Shown here one piece after another: positions 1 through 8,522 of a stretch of DNA of 50,298 bases (the stretch's first letter is position 1; every line of letters begins with the position of its first letter). The notes beneath the pieces are model-generated. The model did no database searches. It was not told the origin of the DNA and worked only from the letters and a program-made list of their open reading frames with translations. Made by a program: the position numbers and the translations under genes. The stretch is from Actinomycetes bacterium. GTDB taxonomy: Bacteria; Actinomycetota; Actinomycetes; Actinomycetales; Actinomycetaceae. The DNA lies in NCBI GenBank assembly GCA_023387755.1, contig JAEWHO010000009.1:1-50298 (forward strand). The letters are read 5' to 3'.

Positions 1-799
1 CTATCTCCACCGCCGCCTCGTCGCTCAAGTCAGCGTAAGTATTGAAATAGGAACCCGGGATTGTGAATGCAGTGCGGCGCAGGGTGAGGAAGCGGTCGAC
101 ATACCAGCGTTTAATATCGCTGGGCCGGGCATCGACATAAATCGAAAAATCGAAAAAATCCGAGACTGCGAGGGAAGAGTTCGGGCCGCGGCGAGCTGGC
201 TGGAGTACGTTCAGGCCCTCCACGATCAGCACATCGGGCCGGCGGATACGGATCTTCTCGCCGGGCAAAATGTCGTACGTCATATGCGAGTAGATCGGTG
301 CCTCCACCTCCGGGGCACCCGATTTCACTTCCTGTACGAACCGCAGTAGCGCGCGCCGATCATACGACTCTGGAAAACCCTTACGCTCCATCAAACCCCG
401 CTTGCGCAACTGATCATTGGGGTAGAGGAAACCGTCCGTGGTCACTAGCTCTACATGCGGGGTCTGGGGCCAGCGGCGCATCAGCTCCCGTAACAGGCGT
501 GAGGCTGAAGACTTCCCCACAGCTACTGAACCGGCGACGCCGATAACAAACGGAGTTCGCTGAGATTTATTGCCCAAAAACCCTGATGTCGTTTGATGAA
601 GCGCGCGCGTGCCGGCTACATGCAGCTGCAATAGTCGTGAGAGCGGGCGATAGATCGTATCGACTTCCGCTAAATCTACCGGATCACCCAAACTGGCTAA
701 GCGGCGGACGTCGTCGTCGGATAACGGGAGCGGGGTGGCGGCTGAGAGTTTAGCCCATTGCTCACGGGTAAACTCCTCAAACGGTGAATACAGGGTCAC
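1..799 (-). CDS. coaA: Pantothenate kinase type I (partial, C-terminus outside window)
   Basis: Phosphorylates pantothenate, the first step of coenzyme A synthesis in the cytoplasm. I translated the minus strand by hand. The chosen start is GTG at 797-799, giving MTLYSPFEEFTREQW, which matches the usual N-terminal region of type I PanK. The P-loop G(V)AGSVAVGKS lies at about residues 88-97. The last visible residues (..AFTIPGSYFNTYADLSDEA) match the family's region about 50 residues before the end, so only the C-terminal tail is missing. The gene is divergent from glmS across a 143-bp gap. No strong ribosome binding site is visible before the GTG. Identification is firm; the exact start is likely. 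Confidence 0.93.
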   Translation of the reverse strand, partial: MTLYSPFEEFTREQWAKLSAATPLPLSDDDVRRLASLGDPVDLAEVDTIYRPLSRLLQLHVAGTRALHQTTSGFLGNKSQRTPFVIGVAGSVAVGKSSASRLLRELMRRWPQTPHVELVTTDGFLYPNDQLRKRGLMERKGFPESYDRRALLRFVQEVKSGAPEVEAPIYSHMTYDILPGEKIRIRRPDVLIVEGLNVLQPARRGPNSSLAVSDFFDFSIYVDARPSDIKRWYVDRFLTLRRTAFTIPGSYFNTYADLSDEAAVEI

Positions 800-929
800 C
801 CGTTAATGGTGGCACAGTTTTGGGGTGTGGGCGTTGGAGTCCCTGAGTTTTTCCGCCCCTACTCCTACCGAATGCGAATAATGAGCCATTTAACGTCGCG
901 CCACTACTGACCTCGTGGCCACTTGCCGT

Positions 930-935
930 TATTCT
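930..935 (+). promoter_or_regulatory. Predicted -10 box for leaderless glmS
   Basis: TATTCT ends 7 nt before the glmS ATG at 943, and there is no Shine-Dalgarno sequence in between. This TAnnnT spacing places the transcription start on or next to the start codon. No convincing -35 is seen. Confidence 0.5.
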
Positions 936-942
936 TTTCGCT

Positions 943-2805
943 ATGTGTGGAATCGTAGGATATGCCTCAAGCACCTCTGCCTCGCAACGTCCCCTGGATG
1001 TTGCTCTGGAAGGCCTCGCTCGTTTGGAATACCGCGGATATGACTCTGCGGGCGTGGCCCTTACCGGCCCCGCTGGCCTGCAGGTGCGCAAACGTGCTGG
1101 AAAACTGCAGAATCTTAAAGACTCCCTAGCTGCCGAAGCGCTACCTGATGCGACCGCTTCCATTGGGCACACCCGCTGGGCCACCCACGGCGCTCCGAGC
1201 GATGCCAATGCGCACCCGCACGTCTCCTACGATGGCCGCCTCGCCCTGATCCACAACGGGATTATCGAAAACTTTGCGGCCCTGCGGGCAGAACTGCAAA
1301 CTGACGGCATCACCTTCGCCTCCGAAACCGATACCGAAGTAGTAGCCCACTTACTTGCTCGCGCCTACGACTCCATCGGTGACCTCACCGAGGCGATGCG
1401 CGTAGTCACTGCCCGCCTGCACGGGGCATTTACGCTGCTCGCAGTCCACGAGGACGTGCCCGGTACGGTTGTGGGGGCGCGGCGGAACTCTCCCCTGGTG
1501 ATTGGCCTGGGGGAGGGGGAGACCTTCCTTGGCTCCGACGTTGCCGCATTTATCGCCCACACCCGGCAGGCGTTGGAAGTGGGACAAGACCAGATCGTGA
1601 CCATCACCGGTAGCGGCGTCGACGTGATCGACGCCGAAAGTGGGCAAGCCGTCCAACCGCGCGCCTACACGGTGGACTGGGATGCCTCGGCGGCCGTCAA
1701 GGGTGGCTACGCCACCTTTATGGAAAAAGAAATCCACGACCAGCCCGCGGCCGTGGCGGATACCCTCATCGGGCGTGCAGATGAGACCGGTCGACTGCAT
1801 CTGGACGAGCTACGCATCGATGAAGCCGTGCTGCGCAGTGTCGACAAGATTATTGTGATCGCCTGCGGTACCGCCGCCTATGCCGGCCACGTCGCGAAGT
1901 ACGCCGTCGAACACTGGTGCCGGATTCCCGTAGAGGTGGAGCTCGCCCACGAATTCCGCTACCGCGACCCCATTGTGAACGAAAAAACCCTCGTGGTGGC
2001 AATCTCGCAGTCTGGGGAGACGATGGACACGCTCATGGCGGTGCGCCACGCCCGCGAGCAAGGAGCCAAGGTGGTAGCGATCTGTAACACCTACGGTTCC
2101 ACCATCCCGCGTGAGGCCGACGCAATTCTCTACACCCATGCTGGGCCGGAGGTGGCGGTAGCCTCGACCAAAGCTTTCCTTGCGCAGATCACCGCCTGCT
2201 ACCTGCTGGGGCTATACTTGGCGCAGCTACGCGGGAATATGTTCATTGATGAGACCCGCAATTTGCTCAAAGAGCTGGGTAAAATGCCGGAGCATATCGA
2301 ACAGGTACTCGCCCGCGAGGAGGAAATTAAGGACGTCGCCACCTCCCTGGCAGAGACGAACTCGGTCCTCTTCCTCGGCCGCCACGTGGGCTACCCGGTA
2401 GCCCTCGAGGGGGCGTTGAAGCTCAAAGAACTCGCGTATATCCACGCCGAAGGATTTGCCGCCGGAGAACTGAAACACGGCCCCATCGCCCTAATTGACC
2501 AGGGCCAGGTAGTCATTATCGTGGCCCCCTCCCCGCGGGGCCGAGATCAGCTGCACGCCAAGGTTGTCTCCAATATCCAGGAGGTTCGTGCTCGCGGTGC
2601 CCGCACGATTGTGGTTGCCGAAGACGGCGACACCGATGTGGAGCCCTACGCAGACGTCATCTTCCGGGTACCCCCAACGCCCACCTTGCTTGCACCGCTC
2701 ACCTGTGTGGTGCCGCTACAGATCTTCGCTTGCCAGCTCGCCACCGCGAAGGGGTTGGACGTGGACCAGCCGCGTAACCTCGCTAAATCTGTGACGGTGG
2801 AGTAA
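943..2805 (+). CDS. glmS: Glutamine--fructose-6-phosphate aminotransferase (isomerizing)
   Basis: Makes glucosamine-6-phosphate from fructose-6-phosphate and glutamine, the entry to UDP-GlcNAc and peptidoglycan synthesis. The 620-residue protein starts MCGIVGY, so removal of Met exposes the catalytic Cys of the class II glutamine amidotransferase domain (about residues 2-220). Two SIS sugar-isomerase domains follow (about 300-430 and 470-600), with SQSGET and the conserved C-terminal end DQPRNLAKSVTVE. The length is normal for the family. A TATTCT hexamer 7 nt before ATG and the lack of a Shine-Dalgarno sequence suggest a leaderless mRNA. acpS begins 3 nt after the stop, so it is probably cotranscribed. 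Confidence 0.97.
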   Translation: MCGIVGYASSTSASQRPLDVALEGLARLEYRGYDSAGVALTGPAGLQVRKRAGKLQNLKDSLAAEALPDATASIGHTRWATHGAPSDANAHPHVSYDGRLALIHNGIIENFAALRAELQTDGITFASETDTEVVAHLLARAYDSIGDLTEAMRVVTARLHGAFTLLAVHEDVPGTVVGARRNSPLVIGLGEGETFLGSDVAAFIAHTRQALEVGQDQIVTITGSGVDVIDAESGQAVQPRAYTVDWDASAAVKGGYATFMEKEIHDQPAAVADTLIGRADETGRLHLDELRIDEAVLRSVDKIIVIACGTAAYAGHVAKYAVEHWCRIPVEVELAHEFRYRDPIVNEKTLVVAISQSGETMDTLMAVRHAREQGAKVVAICNTYGSTIPREADAILYTHAGPEVAVASTKAFLAQITACYLLGLYLAQLRGNMFIDETRNLLKELGKMPEHIEQVLAREEEIKDVATSLAETNSVLFLGRHVGYPVALEGALKLKELAYIHAEGFAAGELKHGPIALIDQGQVVIIVAPSPRGRDQLHAKVVSNIQEVRARGARTIVVAEDGDTDVEPYADVIFRVPPTPTLLAPLTCVVPLQIFACQLATAKGLDVDQPRNLAKSVTVE

Positions 2806-2808
2806 ACG

Positions 2809-3225
2809 ATGCCGGTGGTGGGGATCGGGGTGGATATTACCGATATCGCCAGGTTTGCTGCCACGATCGAGAAAACCCCGCAGTTGCTGGACACGTTCTT
2901 CACACCCGTCGAGCAGCGTCGGCCCCGCGGCACGGCACTGCCGGTCGCGTCCCTCGCGGCGCGGTTCGCGGCCAAAGAGGCGGTAGCGAAAGCACTCGGC
3001 TCACCCGGGGGTATGCGCTGGCATGACTGCCTCATCCTCGCCCACCCCAGCGGGCAGCCATATATCGAGGTGCACGGAAGTGTAGCCCAGGTGGCGGCGG
3101 AGCGAGGCATCACCACCTGGCAGTTGAGTTTGAGTCACGACGGCGGGATGGCGGTAGCCTTCGTCACGGCTAGCGGCCCAGCCAGCGGCACGTCTGCCGA
3201 TGCTAGCGGCCCGCGCGGCGGTTAG
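2809..3225 (+). CDS. acpS: Holo-[acyl-carrier-protein] synthase
   Basis: Transfers 4'-phosphopantetheine from CoA to the serine of acyl carrier protein. The 138-residue protein has the AcpS signatures GIGVDITDIARF at the N-terminus (Mg-binding Asp), FTPVE near residue 31 and RFAAKEAVAKAL near residue 62. It ends in a low-complexity Ser/Gly/Ala tail of about 20 residues, which makes it slightly longer than the typical 120-130. The start lies 3 nt after the glmS stop, implying translational coupling. The glmS-acpS-nnr-alr order is common in actinobacteria. Confidence 0.93.
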   Translation: MPVVGIGVDITDIARFAATIEKTPQLLDTFFTPVEQRRPRGTALPVASLAARFAAKEAVAKALGSPGGMRWHDCLILAHPSGQPYIEVHGSVAQVAAERGITTWQLSLSHDGGMAVAFVTASGPASGTSADASGPRGG

Positions 3226-3351
3226 TCCGTCCACGGTCGCGGCAGCGTCTCGTCTGGTTGCGACCTCACCACATATCGCGCCGTGCAACTGCCAGGACCT
3301 CACCCCAGTCACCCCAAACGCCGTAGGCTGGGAATGAGGAAAGGAAGACCC

Positions 3352-4902
3352 ATGCGGTATGCCTATACAGCTGCGTCGATACGTGCCGCCGAACGCCCGC
3401 TCCTAGACGCGGGAAAACCCCTCATGCGCCATGCCGCCCGCACCTTGGCTCACCGCATCAAAGCCTGGCGGCAGCGCCACGCCCGTGACAGCCAGGTATT
3501 GGTCCTGGTTGGCGGAGGCAATAACGGCGGGGATGGTCTGTGGTGCGCGCACGACCTCGCCCAATGGGGCATCCCCGTCAGTATTCTCCTGGCCACCGAC
3601 CACCCCCATGCCGAGGGCTGGGCGGCCGCCTGCCGGGCTGGCGTTCCCACAGTGGAATGCAGCCATGCCGCGGATTTCCAGATCTGGGTCGATGCCCTCA
3701 CCGGTATCGGAATTCGCGGCCCCCTGCGCGGCGTCCTCGCCCATCTGGTAGAGGACTTAGCTGCGCTGCGCTCACCACATACCCGCGTTTTCGCGGTAGA
3801 CACGCCCTGTGCGCTCGCAGACGACCCCCGCGTGACAGTGCCCCTGCCAGCCGACGAGACCCTCACCTTTGGTGCTCCCACGCCCGCCCTGGTGCTGCCG
3901 CCGGCGGCAGCCGCGGTAGGGACGTTATTGTGCGCCCCTCTCGGGATTCCGTTCGCACACGAGGACGCTGCCGTCACAATTCTTACGGAGGCAGACCTGG
4001 CCGCCCTGTGGCCGCGCGCCCGCCACGATGACCACAAGTACACGCGCGGCGTCGTCGGGATTTATGCCGGATCCACCACGTACCCCGGTGCCGGCGTACT
4101 AGCTACCCGTGCAGCCCTGGCAGCCGCCCCCGGGATGATCCGCTACCTCGGGCCCGCTGCCGTGGCCGACCGCATCGGAGTGAAGATGCCGGAGGTTGTC
4201 ACCGCCCCCGGGCGTATCCAGGCCGCCCTCGTGGGCTCTGGGATGCCCACAGACGAGGTCGATCGCACCACCCTAGCCGCGCTTTGCCGGCAATCCACAC
4301 CGGTAGTTCTCGACGCCGGGGCTCTAGATAAGCAGCTTATTGCGGAGGTCACGGGTGAAAGCGCCGCAGAGACACCCTGCCTGGTTCTCACGCCCCACGC
4401 AGGAGAGCTCGCCCACCTACTGGAATGCGAACGCACCGAGGTGGAGGCTGACCCAGTGGGCGCGGCCCGAGCGCTCGCCACGCAGACCGGTGCAGTCGTG
4501 GTGGCTAAGGGGCCGCATACGGTAGTGGTGGGGCCTGCCGGACCCGTAGTGACTCTCGCACCCTCCCTCATCTATGACAGCGCCACCAGTTGGCTCGCGA
4601 CGGCGGGCAGCGGCGATGTTCTGGCTGGGATTATCGCCGCTGTGGTAGCTCAGTTCGCAGCGCGCCGAGAAAACGGCGAGCAGGTGCTCCCACTGACCGA
4701 ACAGGTCGGGCTCGCCGTCTTATTGCACACCCTGGCTGCCACCGGGCCGCTGCGCGCCAGTGCGCTCGCGGAGTCTGCTGAACAGGTACTGGCTCGGCAC
4801 CTACTCGACTCCGGCTCTACCACCTCCCGCCCGACTAGCTCCGGACTCATGAACTCCGACTCGACTAGCGTCGGCCCGGGCAGTGCCACAATAAAACTAT
4901 GA
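3352..4902 (+). CDS. nnr: Bifunctional NAD(P)H-hydrate epimerase / ADP-dependent NAD(P)H-hydrate dehydratase
   Basis: Repairs hydrated NADH/NADPH: the N-terminal YjeF_N-type domain epimerizes R- to S-NAD(P)HX and the C-terminal ribokinase-like domain dehydrates it using ADP. The N-terminal domain carries VGGGNNGGDGL at about residues 50-62. The C-terminal domain has LTPHAGELAHLL, VVAKGPHTVV and TAGSGDVLAGIIA. An ATG exists in frame at 3283, but the start at 3352 is preferred because AGGAAAGGA precedes it at good spacing and the protein then begins MRYAYTAASIRAAE, as in the family. That gives 516 residues. The C-terminal 30 residues are Ser/Thr-rich and probably unstructured. The stop overlaps the alr start (ATGA). 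Confidence 0.93.
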   Translation: MRYAYTAASIRAAERPLLDAGKPLMRHAARTLAHRIKAWRQRHARDSQVLVLVGGGNNGGDGLWCAHDLAQWGIPVSILLATDHPHAEGWAAACRAGVPTVECSHAADFQIWVDALTGIGIRGPLRGVLAHLVEDLAALRSPHTRVFAVDTPCALADDPRVTVPLPADETLTFGAPTPALVLPPAAAAVGTLLCAPLGIPFAHEDAAVTILTEADLAALWPRARHDDHKYTRGVVGIYAGSTTYPGAGVLATRAALAAAPGMIRYLGPAAVADRIGVKMPEVVTAPGRIQAALVGSGMPTDEVDRTTLAALCRQSTPVVLDAGALDKQLIAEVTGESAAETPCLVLTPHAGELAHLLECERTEVEADPVGAARALATQTGAVVVAKGPHTVVVGPAGPVVTLAPSLIYDSATSWLATAGSGDVLAGIIAAVVAQFAARRENGEQVLPLTEQVGLAVLLHTLAATGPLRASALAESAEQVLARHLLDSGSTTSRPTSSGLMNSDSTSVGPGSATIKL

Positions 4903-6020
4903 GTTATCCCTCCCGCGCCTTTATCGACCACGCGGCCCTACGGGCGAATATCGCTCACTTACGCAGCCAAACTCAGGCTGAACTCATCCCGATTGTGAAG
5001 GCCGATGCCTACGGGCACGGCCTGCCCCAGGTGGCAGTGACCTTGGCTGAATGCGGCGTGGAACTCATGGGAGTCGCCCAATTGGGGGAAGCGTTAGAGG
5101 TGATTGAGCTCCTTCCCGCCGAGCAACGACCAGCGATCTTCACATGGATATACACCCCGGCTCAGCAGTCCGATCTGGCCACTGCGATCGCGGCTGGCTG
5201 TCACCTTTCCATCCCCGGCCCGTGGGCTGTACCGACGGTAGCAGAAGCCGCGCGTACCGCCGGTCAGCCGGCAATCGTACACCTGGCGGTCGACACCGGA
5301 ATGAGCCGGGAGGGCGTGAGGGTGGAAGACCTTGCTGCCCTCGTCGATGCGGTGCGCGCTCACCCGGAATTAGAGATCGTCGGGGTATGGACTCACCTGG
5401 CGCGGGCCGATGATGACGCCGCCACTACGGCCCAGCAAAATGAACGTTTCGCGACGGCGCTCGCGATAGTCGCCCACGCAGGCATCCAGGTGCGCTACGC
5501 CCATGCGGCAGCCGCAGGCGGAACTCTGTGGCATCCGGCCACTCACTACACCCACGTGCGCCCTGGGATCGCCCTGTACGGCATAATGCCGGATGACTCC
5601 GACGCGCGCGCGGCCGGCCTGCAGCCGGTGATGTGCTTGGAGGCCGATCTGATCTCGGTTAAGGAGGTCCCGGCCAATACTCCAGTGAGTTACGGGCATA
5701 CTGAAACTTTGGGACCAACTCGCTTGGGGATCGTCCCGCTCGGCTACGCTGATGGGATTGACCGGCATGCTTCCGGCCGCGGTGAGGTGGCCCTGCCAGA
5801 CGGTACCCGCGCGCGTTGCGTGGGGCGGGTATGTATGGATCAATTCATCGTCGATCTGGGGCCGCAGAGCACTGCCCGGGTGGGTGATACCGTCTGCATT
5901 TGGGGGCCGCACGGCCCTAGTGCCTCTGATTGGGCACAGGCAGCAGGAACTATCGGGTATGAGATGGTCACCCGCCTGGGAGTCCGGGTACCACGGATAC
6001 ATAAGGAGACACAGCGGTGA
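4899..6020 (+). CDS. alr: Alanine racemase
   Basis: PLP-dependent interconversion of L- and D-alanine for peptidoglycan. The 373-residue protein has the PLP-lysine motif IVKADAYGHG at about residues 30-39. It also has the second active-site region with the catalytic Tyr (VSYGHTETL, GIVPLGYADGIDR) and the VCMDQFIVDL motif. It overlaps nnr by 4 bp and tsaE by 4 bp, so it sits in a translationally coupled operon. Length and motifs are typical. Confidence 0.96.
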   Translation: MSYPSRAFIDHAALRANIAHLRSQTQAELIPIVKADAYGHGLPQVAVTLAECGVELMGVAQLGEALEVIELLPAEQRPAIFTWIYTPAQQSDLATAIAAGCHLSIPGPWAVPTVAEAARTAGQPAIVHLAVDTGMSREGVRVEDLAALVDAVRAHPELEIVGVWTHLARADDDAATTAQQNERFATALAIVAHAGIQVRYAHAAAAGGTLWHPATHYTHVRPGIALYGIMPDDSDARAAGLQPVMCLEADLISVKEVPANTPVSYGHTETLGPTRLGIVPLGYADGIDRHASGRGEVALPDGTRARCVGRVCMDQFIVDLGPQSTARVGDTVCIWGPHGPSASDWAQAAGTIGYEMVTRLGVRVPRIHKETQR

Positions 6021-6544
6021 GCGCGAAGGATTCAGAATCGATCCAGTGGACGCTACCTGAAGCCGAAGATATGCGGGATCTCGGCCGCGCTCTGGCGGAA
6101 GCATTGCAACCGGGGGATATCCTCGTCCTCACCGGAGATCTGGGCGCTGGGAAAACGACCTTCACCCAGGGGCTTGGCCAGGGGCTAGGAGTGCGGGGCC
6201 GGGTCACCTCACCCACCTTTACGATCTCTCGCATTCATCCGCACCCGGGTGCAGGGCCAAATCTCGTGCACGTGGACGCTTACCGCGTAAGCGACTGCCT
6301 CGATTTAGAAACGATTGATTTGGAATCCACGGCAGCCCATGCCGTCACTGTTATCGAATGGGGGGAGGCACTGATCAAAACACTCACCCCGGATTACTTC
6401 CACCTCACCTTCGCGCGGGCGGCGGCGCACTCAACCGACTCCGACCTCACCGGTGCCGAGGGCGTTCGCACCGTGTGCCTGCGCTGCGTGGGTGCAGCCG
6501 AGCGGGATTTCAGCGCCATTCTGCCCGCCGCTCAGACGGCGTAA
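6017..6544 (+). CDS. tsaE: tRNA t6A threonylcarbamoyl modification ATPase TsaE
   Basis: ATPase partner of TsaB/TsaD in threonylcarbamoyl-adenosine (t6A37) tRNA modification. The 175-residue protein has the Walker A loop GDLGAGKTTFTQG at about residue 41, followed by RVTSPTFTIS and HVDAYRV, all typical of TsaE. It starts with GTG at 6017, overlapping the alr stop by 4 bp. The C-terminus is about 25 residues longer than compact TsaE proteins and carries no recognised motif. tsaB follows, and tsaD lies 7 kb downstream. Confidence 0.94.
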   Translation: MSAKDSESIQWTLPEAEDMRDLGRALAEALQPGDILVLTGDLGAGKTTFTQGLGQGLGVRGRVTSPTFTISRIHPHPGAGPNLVHVDAYRVSDCLDLETIDLESTAAHAVTVIEWGEALIKTLTPDYFHLTFARAAAHSTDSDLTGAEGVRTVCLRCVGAAERDFSAILPAAQTA

Positions 6545-6547
6545 CAT
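6542..6547 (+). promoter_or_regulatory. Possible -10 box for leaderless tsaB
   Basis: TAACAT, which includes the tsaE stop codon, ends 7 nt before the tsaB ATG at 6555. No ribosome binding site precedes that ATG. tsaB could therefore be read both from an internal leaderless transcript and from the operon mRNA. Confidence 0.35.
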
Positions 6548-6554
6548 ACTCTAT

Positions 6555-7178
6555 ATGACCCGTTATCTGTGCCTAGATACTTCTGCCGGCACCAGCGTCG
6601 CGGTGGTGGAGGACGCGACCACTGTCGCCCACGCCACTAGCGCAGACCGCTATGGACACGCTGAGAATCTTGCTCCCCTGGTGCAGCGGCTGCTCGCTGA
6701 TCAGCGGCCCGACGTCGTCGTCGTAGGCACTGGCCCGGCTCCTTATACCGGGCTGCGGGTGGGGATTATGACGGCCCGCACCCTCGCTTTTGCCTACGAT
6801 ATCCCGGTGTGGGGAGTGAGCGTTTTAGACGTCCTCGCCCGCCAAGCCTTCGATACTTTCCCGACGACGGCGCAGGTGTGTGCGGTCAGTGATGCACGCC
6901 GGCGGGAGGTCTACGCTGCCGTCTATGAGGCCGACGGTGCCGATAACGTCCATCGCGTGCGCGGACCGCTGGTGACGGCACCCGCTCAGGTGCCTGATGC
7001 GGAGCTCTATGCCGGCCAGGTTGATTTACTGCCCGTCCAAGACGCTGTACTGCCACTCACCGTCGATCCCGCTGTGCTCGCGCGCCTAGGGCGGGCGCGC
7101 CACGCCGTCGGCGCGGAACTACCGACGGAGCCGCTGTACTTGCGAGAGCCAGATATTCACCGCGGCGCTCGAGCATGA
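6555..7178 (+). CDS. tsaB: tRNA t6A threonylcarbamoyl modification protein TsaB
   Basis: Non-catalytic ASKHA-fold partner of TsaD in t6A synthesis. The 207-residue protein begins MTRYLCLDTSAGTSVAVV, the expected TsaB start. It has GHAENLAPLVQRLL and GPAPYTGLRVGIMTARTLA, the conserved G-P-x-x-[YF]-TGLR-G motif. An upstream in-frame ATG at 6453 lies inside tsaE and gives an unrelated N-terminus, so 6555 is chosen. The last bases overlap rimI (ATGA). It lacks a Shine-Dalgarno sequence; see the TAACAT element before it. Confidence 0.93.
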   Translation: MTRYLCLDTSAGTSVAVVEDATTVAHATSADRYGHAENLAPLVQRLLADQRPDVVVVGTGPAPYTGLRVGIMTARTLAFAYDIPVWGVSVLDVLARQAFDTFPTTAQVCAVSDARRREVYAAVYEADGADNVHRVRGPLVTAPAQVPDAELYAGQVDLLPVQDAVLPLTVDPAVLARLGRARHAVGAELPTEPLYLREPDIHRGARA

Positions 7179-7651
7179 GTGACCCCCATATTCGGCCGCT
7201 CGGCCTGGAGGACTTACCCATCCTTATGACGTATGAGGGGGAGCTCTTTGGGTCGGACCGGTGGAGTGAAGCACTCTACCGGTCCGACATTGTTCGCACG
7301 GACCGGCAGTGGTGGGCGATTGAGACGCCGGACGGCACGTTCGCGGGCTGGGCTGGTGTCATGGTGGGGCCGCAAGCCGATCTGCTCACGATTGGGATAG
7401 TTCCTGCCTACCAGGGGCGGGGATGGGGGCGAGCCCTTCTGCAATGGTGCCTAGAAAATGCGCGAGAAGCAGGTAGTCGGGAAATATTTCTCGAAGTCCG
7501 CGTGACAAATAAAGAAGCCCTTAATTTATATCAATCAATTGGGTTTGCGGAAATAGGTATTCGACGCCGATATTACCGAGATGGTATCGATGCGGCTGTC
7601 ATGCAACTTCGCCTGGCCGAACCGTCTCCGGGACCGCTAGGGAGCTGTTAA
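7175..7651 (+). CDS. rimI: Ribosomal-protein-alanine N-acetyltransferase RimI-like (GNAT)
   Basis: A GNAT acetyltransferase of 158 residues with the acetyl-CoA loop VPAYQGRGWGRALL at about residue 73 and the C-terminal NKEALNLYQSIGF-x-EIGIRRRYY motif that marks RimI-type enzymes. The probable reaction is N-terminal acetylation of ribosomal protein S18, although actinobacterial RimI homologues have broad substrates. It overlaps the tsaB stop by 4 bp. tsaB-rimI-tsaD is a conserved order in actinobacteria, but here tsaD is displaced. Confidence 0.9.
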   Translation: MSDPHIRPLGLEDLPILMTYEGELFGSDRWSEALYRSDIVRTDRQWWAIETPDGTFAGWAGVMVGPQADLLTIGIVPAYQGRGWGRALLQWCLENAREAGSREIFLEVRVTNKEALNLYQSIGFAEIGIRRRYYRDGIDAAVMQLRLAEPSPGPLGSC

Positions 7652-7784
7652 TTACGCAAGGAGGTTCGCGCGAAAATGGGCCTTTTTTGGCCTAAAGTCC
7701 CGGACGTGACGTAAAACTCTGTGGCCAGACAACAAACCCGCACCGATCTATACGGAACCGCCCAATTGCGACCTGCGTTGTCGG

Positions 7785-7790
7785 TATTAT
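7785..7790 (+). promoter_or_regulatory. Predicted -10 box for leaderless sdhC
   Basis: TATTAT ends 6 nt before the GTG start of sdhC at 7797, so transcription should begin on the start codon. There is no Shine-Dalgarno sequence. TTGCGA at 7766-7771 is too close (13 bp) to be a standard -35. Confidence 0.55.
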
Positions 7791-7796
7791 CGAAAC

Positions 7797-8495
7797 GTGG
7801 TCTCAACATCTATTGCGACGAAGAAAGCACGGCAAACGTCTGTCGCCCTCAAGATCGGCATGGCGGTTACCGGCATTATCTTCGTCCTTTTCATCCTGAT
7901 GCATATGTACGGCAACCTGAAGATGTTTGCCGGTGCTGAGGCGTACAACGAATACGCCCACCACCTGCGTACCTTCGGGGAGCCCATCTTGCCCTATGAG
8001 GGTCTGCTGTGGATCTTGAGGATTGTGCTGCTTGCTTGCTTAGTGCTGCACGTCTATGCAGCCGCTCGCCTGTGGCGCCGCGCCAAAGCAGCCCGTGGTA
8101 CCAGCTACGAAGTCAAACACACTCTGGCCCAGACTTACGCCTCTCGTACGATGCGCTGGGGTGGGGTCATCCTGCTTCTGTTCATCATCGTGCACATTCT
8201 GCAGTTCACCACTTTGACATTGCAGTTCGGTGGGGACTACACGCAGATCGAACCCTACGCACGTATGGTCGTTGCCTTCGAAAACTGGTGGGTCTACCTC
8301 ATCTACCTGGTCGCCATTGCTTCCTTGAGTATGCATGTGCGCCACGGGGTGTGGTCCGCTATGGCAACGCTGGGAGGGAACAAGAAGCGTCGTCAAGACA
8401 CGATCAACCTGGTGGCTATTTTGGTGGCTGCGTTGGTATTCGTTGGCTTCATGCTTCCGCCGACCGCGATCCTGTTCGGCTGGATTGGCCTGTAA
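7797..8495 (+). CDS. sdhC: Succinate dehydrogenase cytochrome b subunit (SdhC, type B-like)
   Basis: Single large membrane-anchor subunit that carries haem b and hands electrons to menaquinone. The 232-residue protein shows about five hydrophobic segments (around residues 20-40, 70-95, 120-145, 160-185 and 205-230) with several His in or near them, for example LFILMHMYGN, VLHVYAA and IIVHILQF, which can serve as haem ligands. There is no separate sdhD, as expected for this type. The start is GTG at 7797 with no ribosome binding site but a TATTAT box 6 nt upstream. sdhA follows after 27 bp. Confidence 0.9.
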   Translation: MVSTSIATKKARQTSVALKIGMAVTGIIFVLFILMHMYGNLKMFAGAEAYNEYAHHLRTFGEPILPYEGLLWILRIVLLACLVLHVYAAARLWRRAKAARGTSYEVKHTLAQTYASRTMRWGGVILLLFIIVHILQFTTLTLQFGGDYTQIEPYARMVVAFENWWVYLIYLVAIASLSMHVRHGVWSAMATLGGNKKRRQDTINLVAILVAALVFVGFMLPPTAILFGWIGL

Positions 8496-8522
8496 GGATC
8501 GTAGGAAAGGAGAAGGAAGAAA

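Noticed and set aside
7704..7724. Candidate terminator after rimI (short GGCC / GGCC stem around T6)
   Set aside because: Only a 4-bp stem is present; too weak to call.
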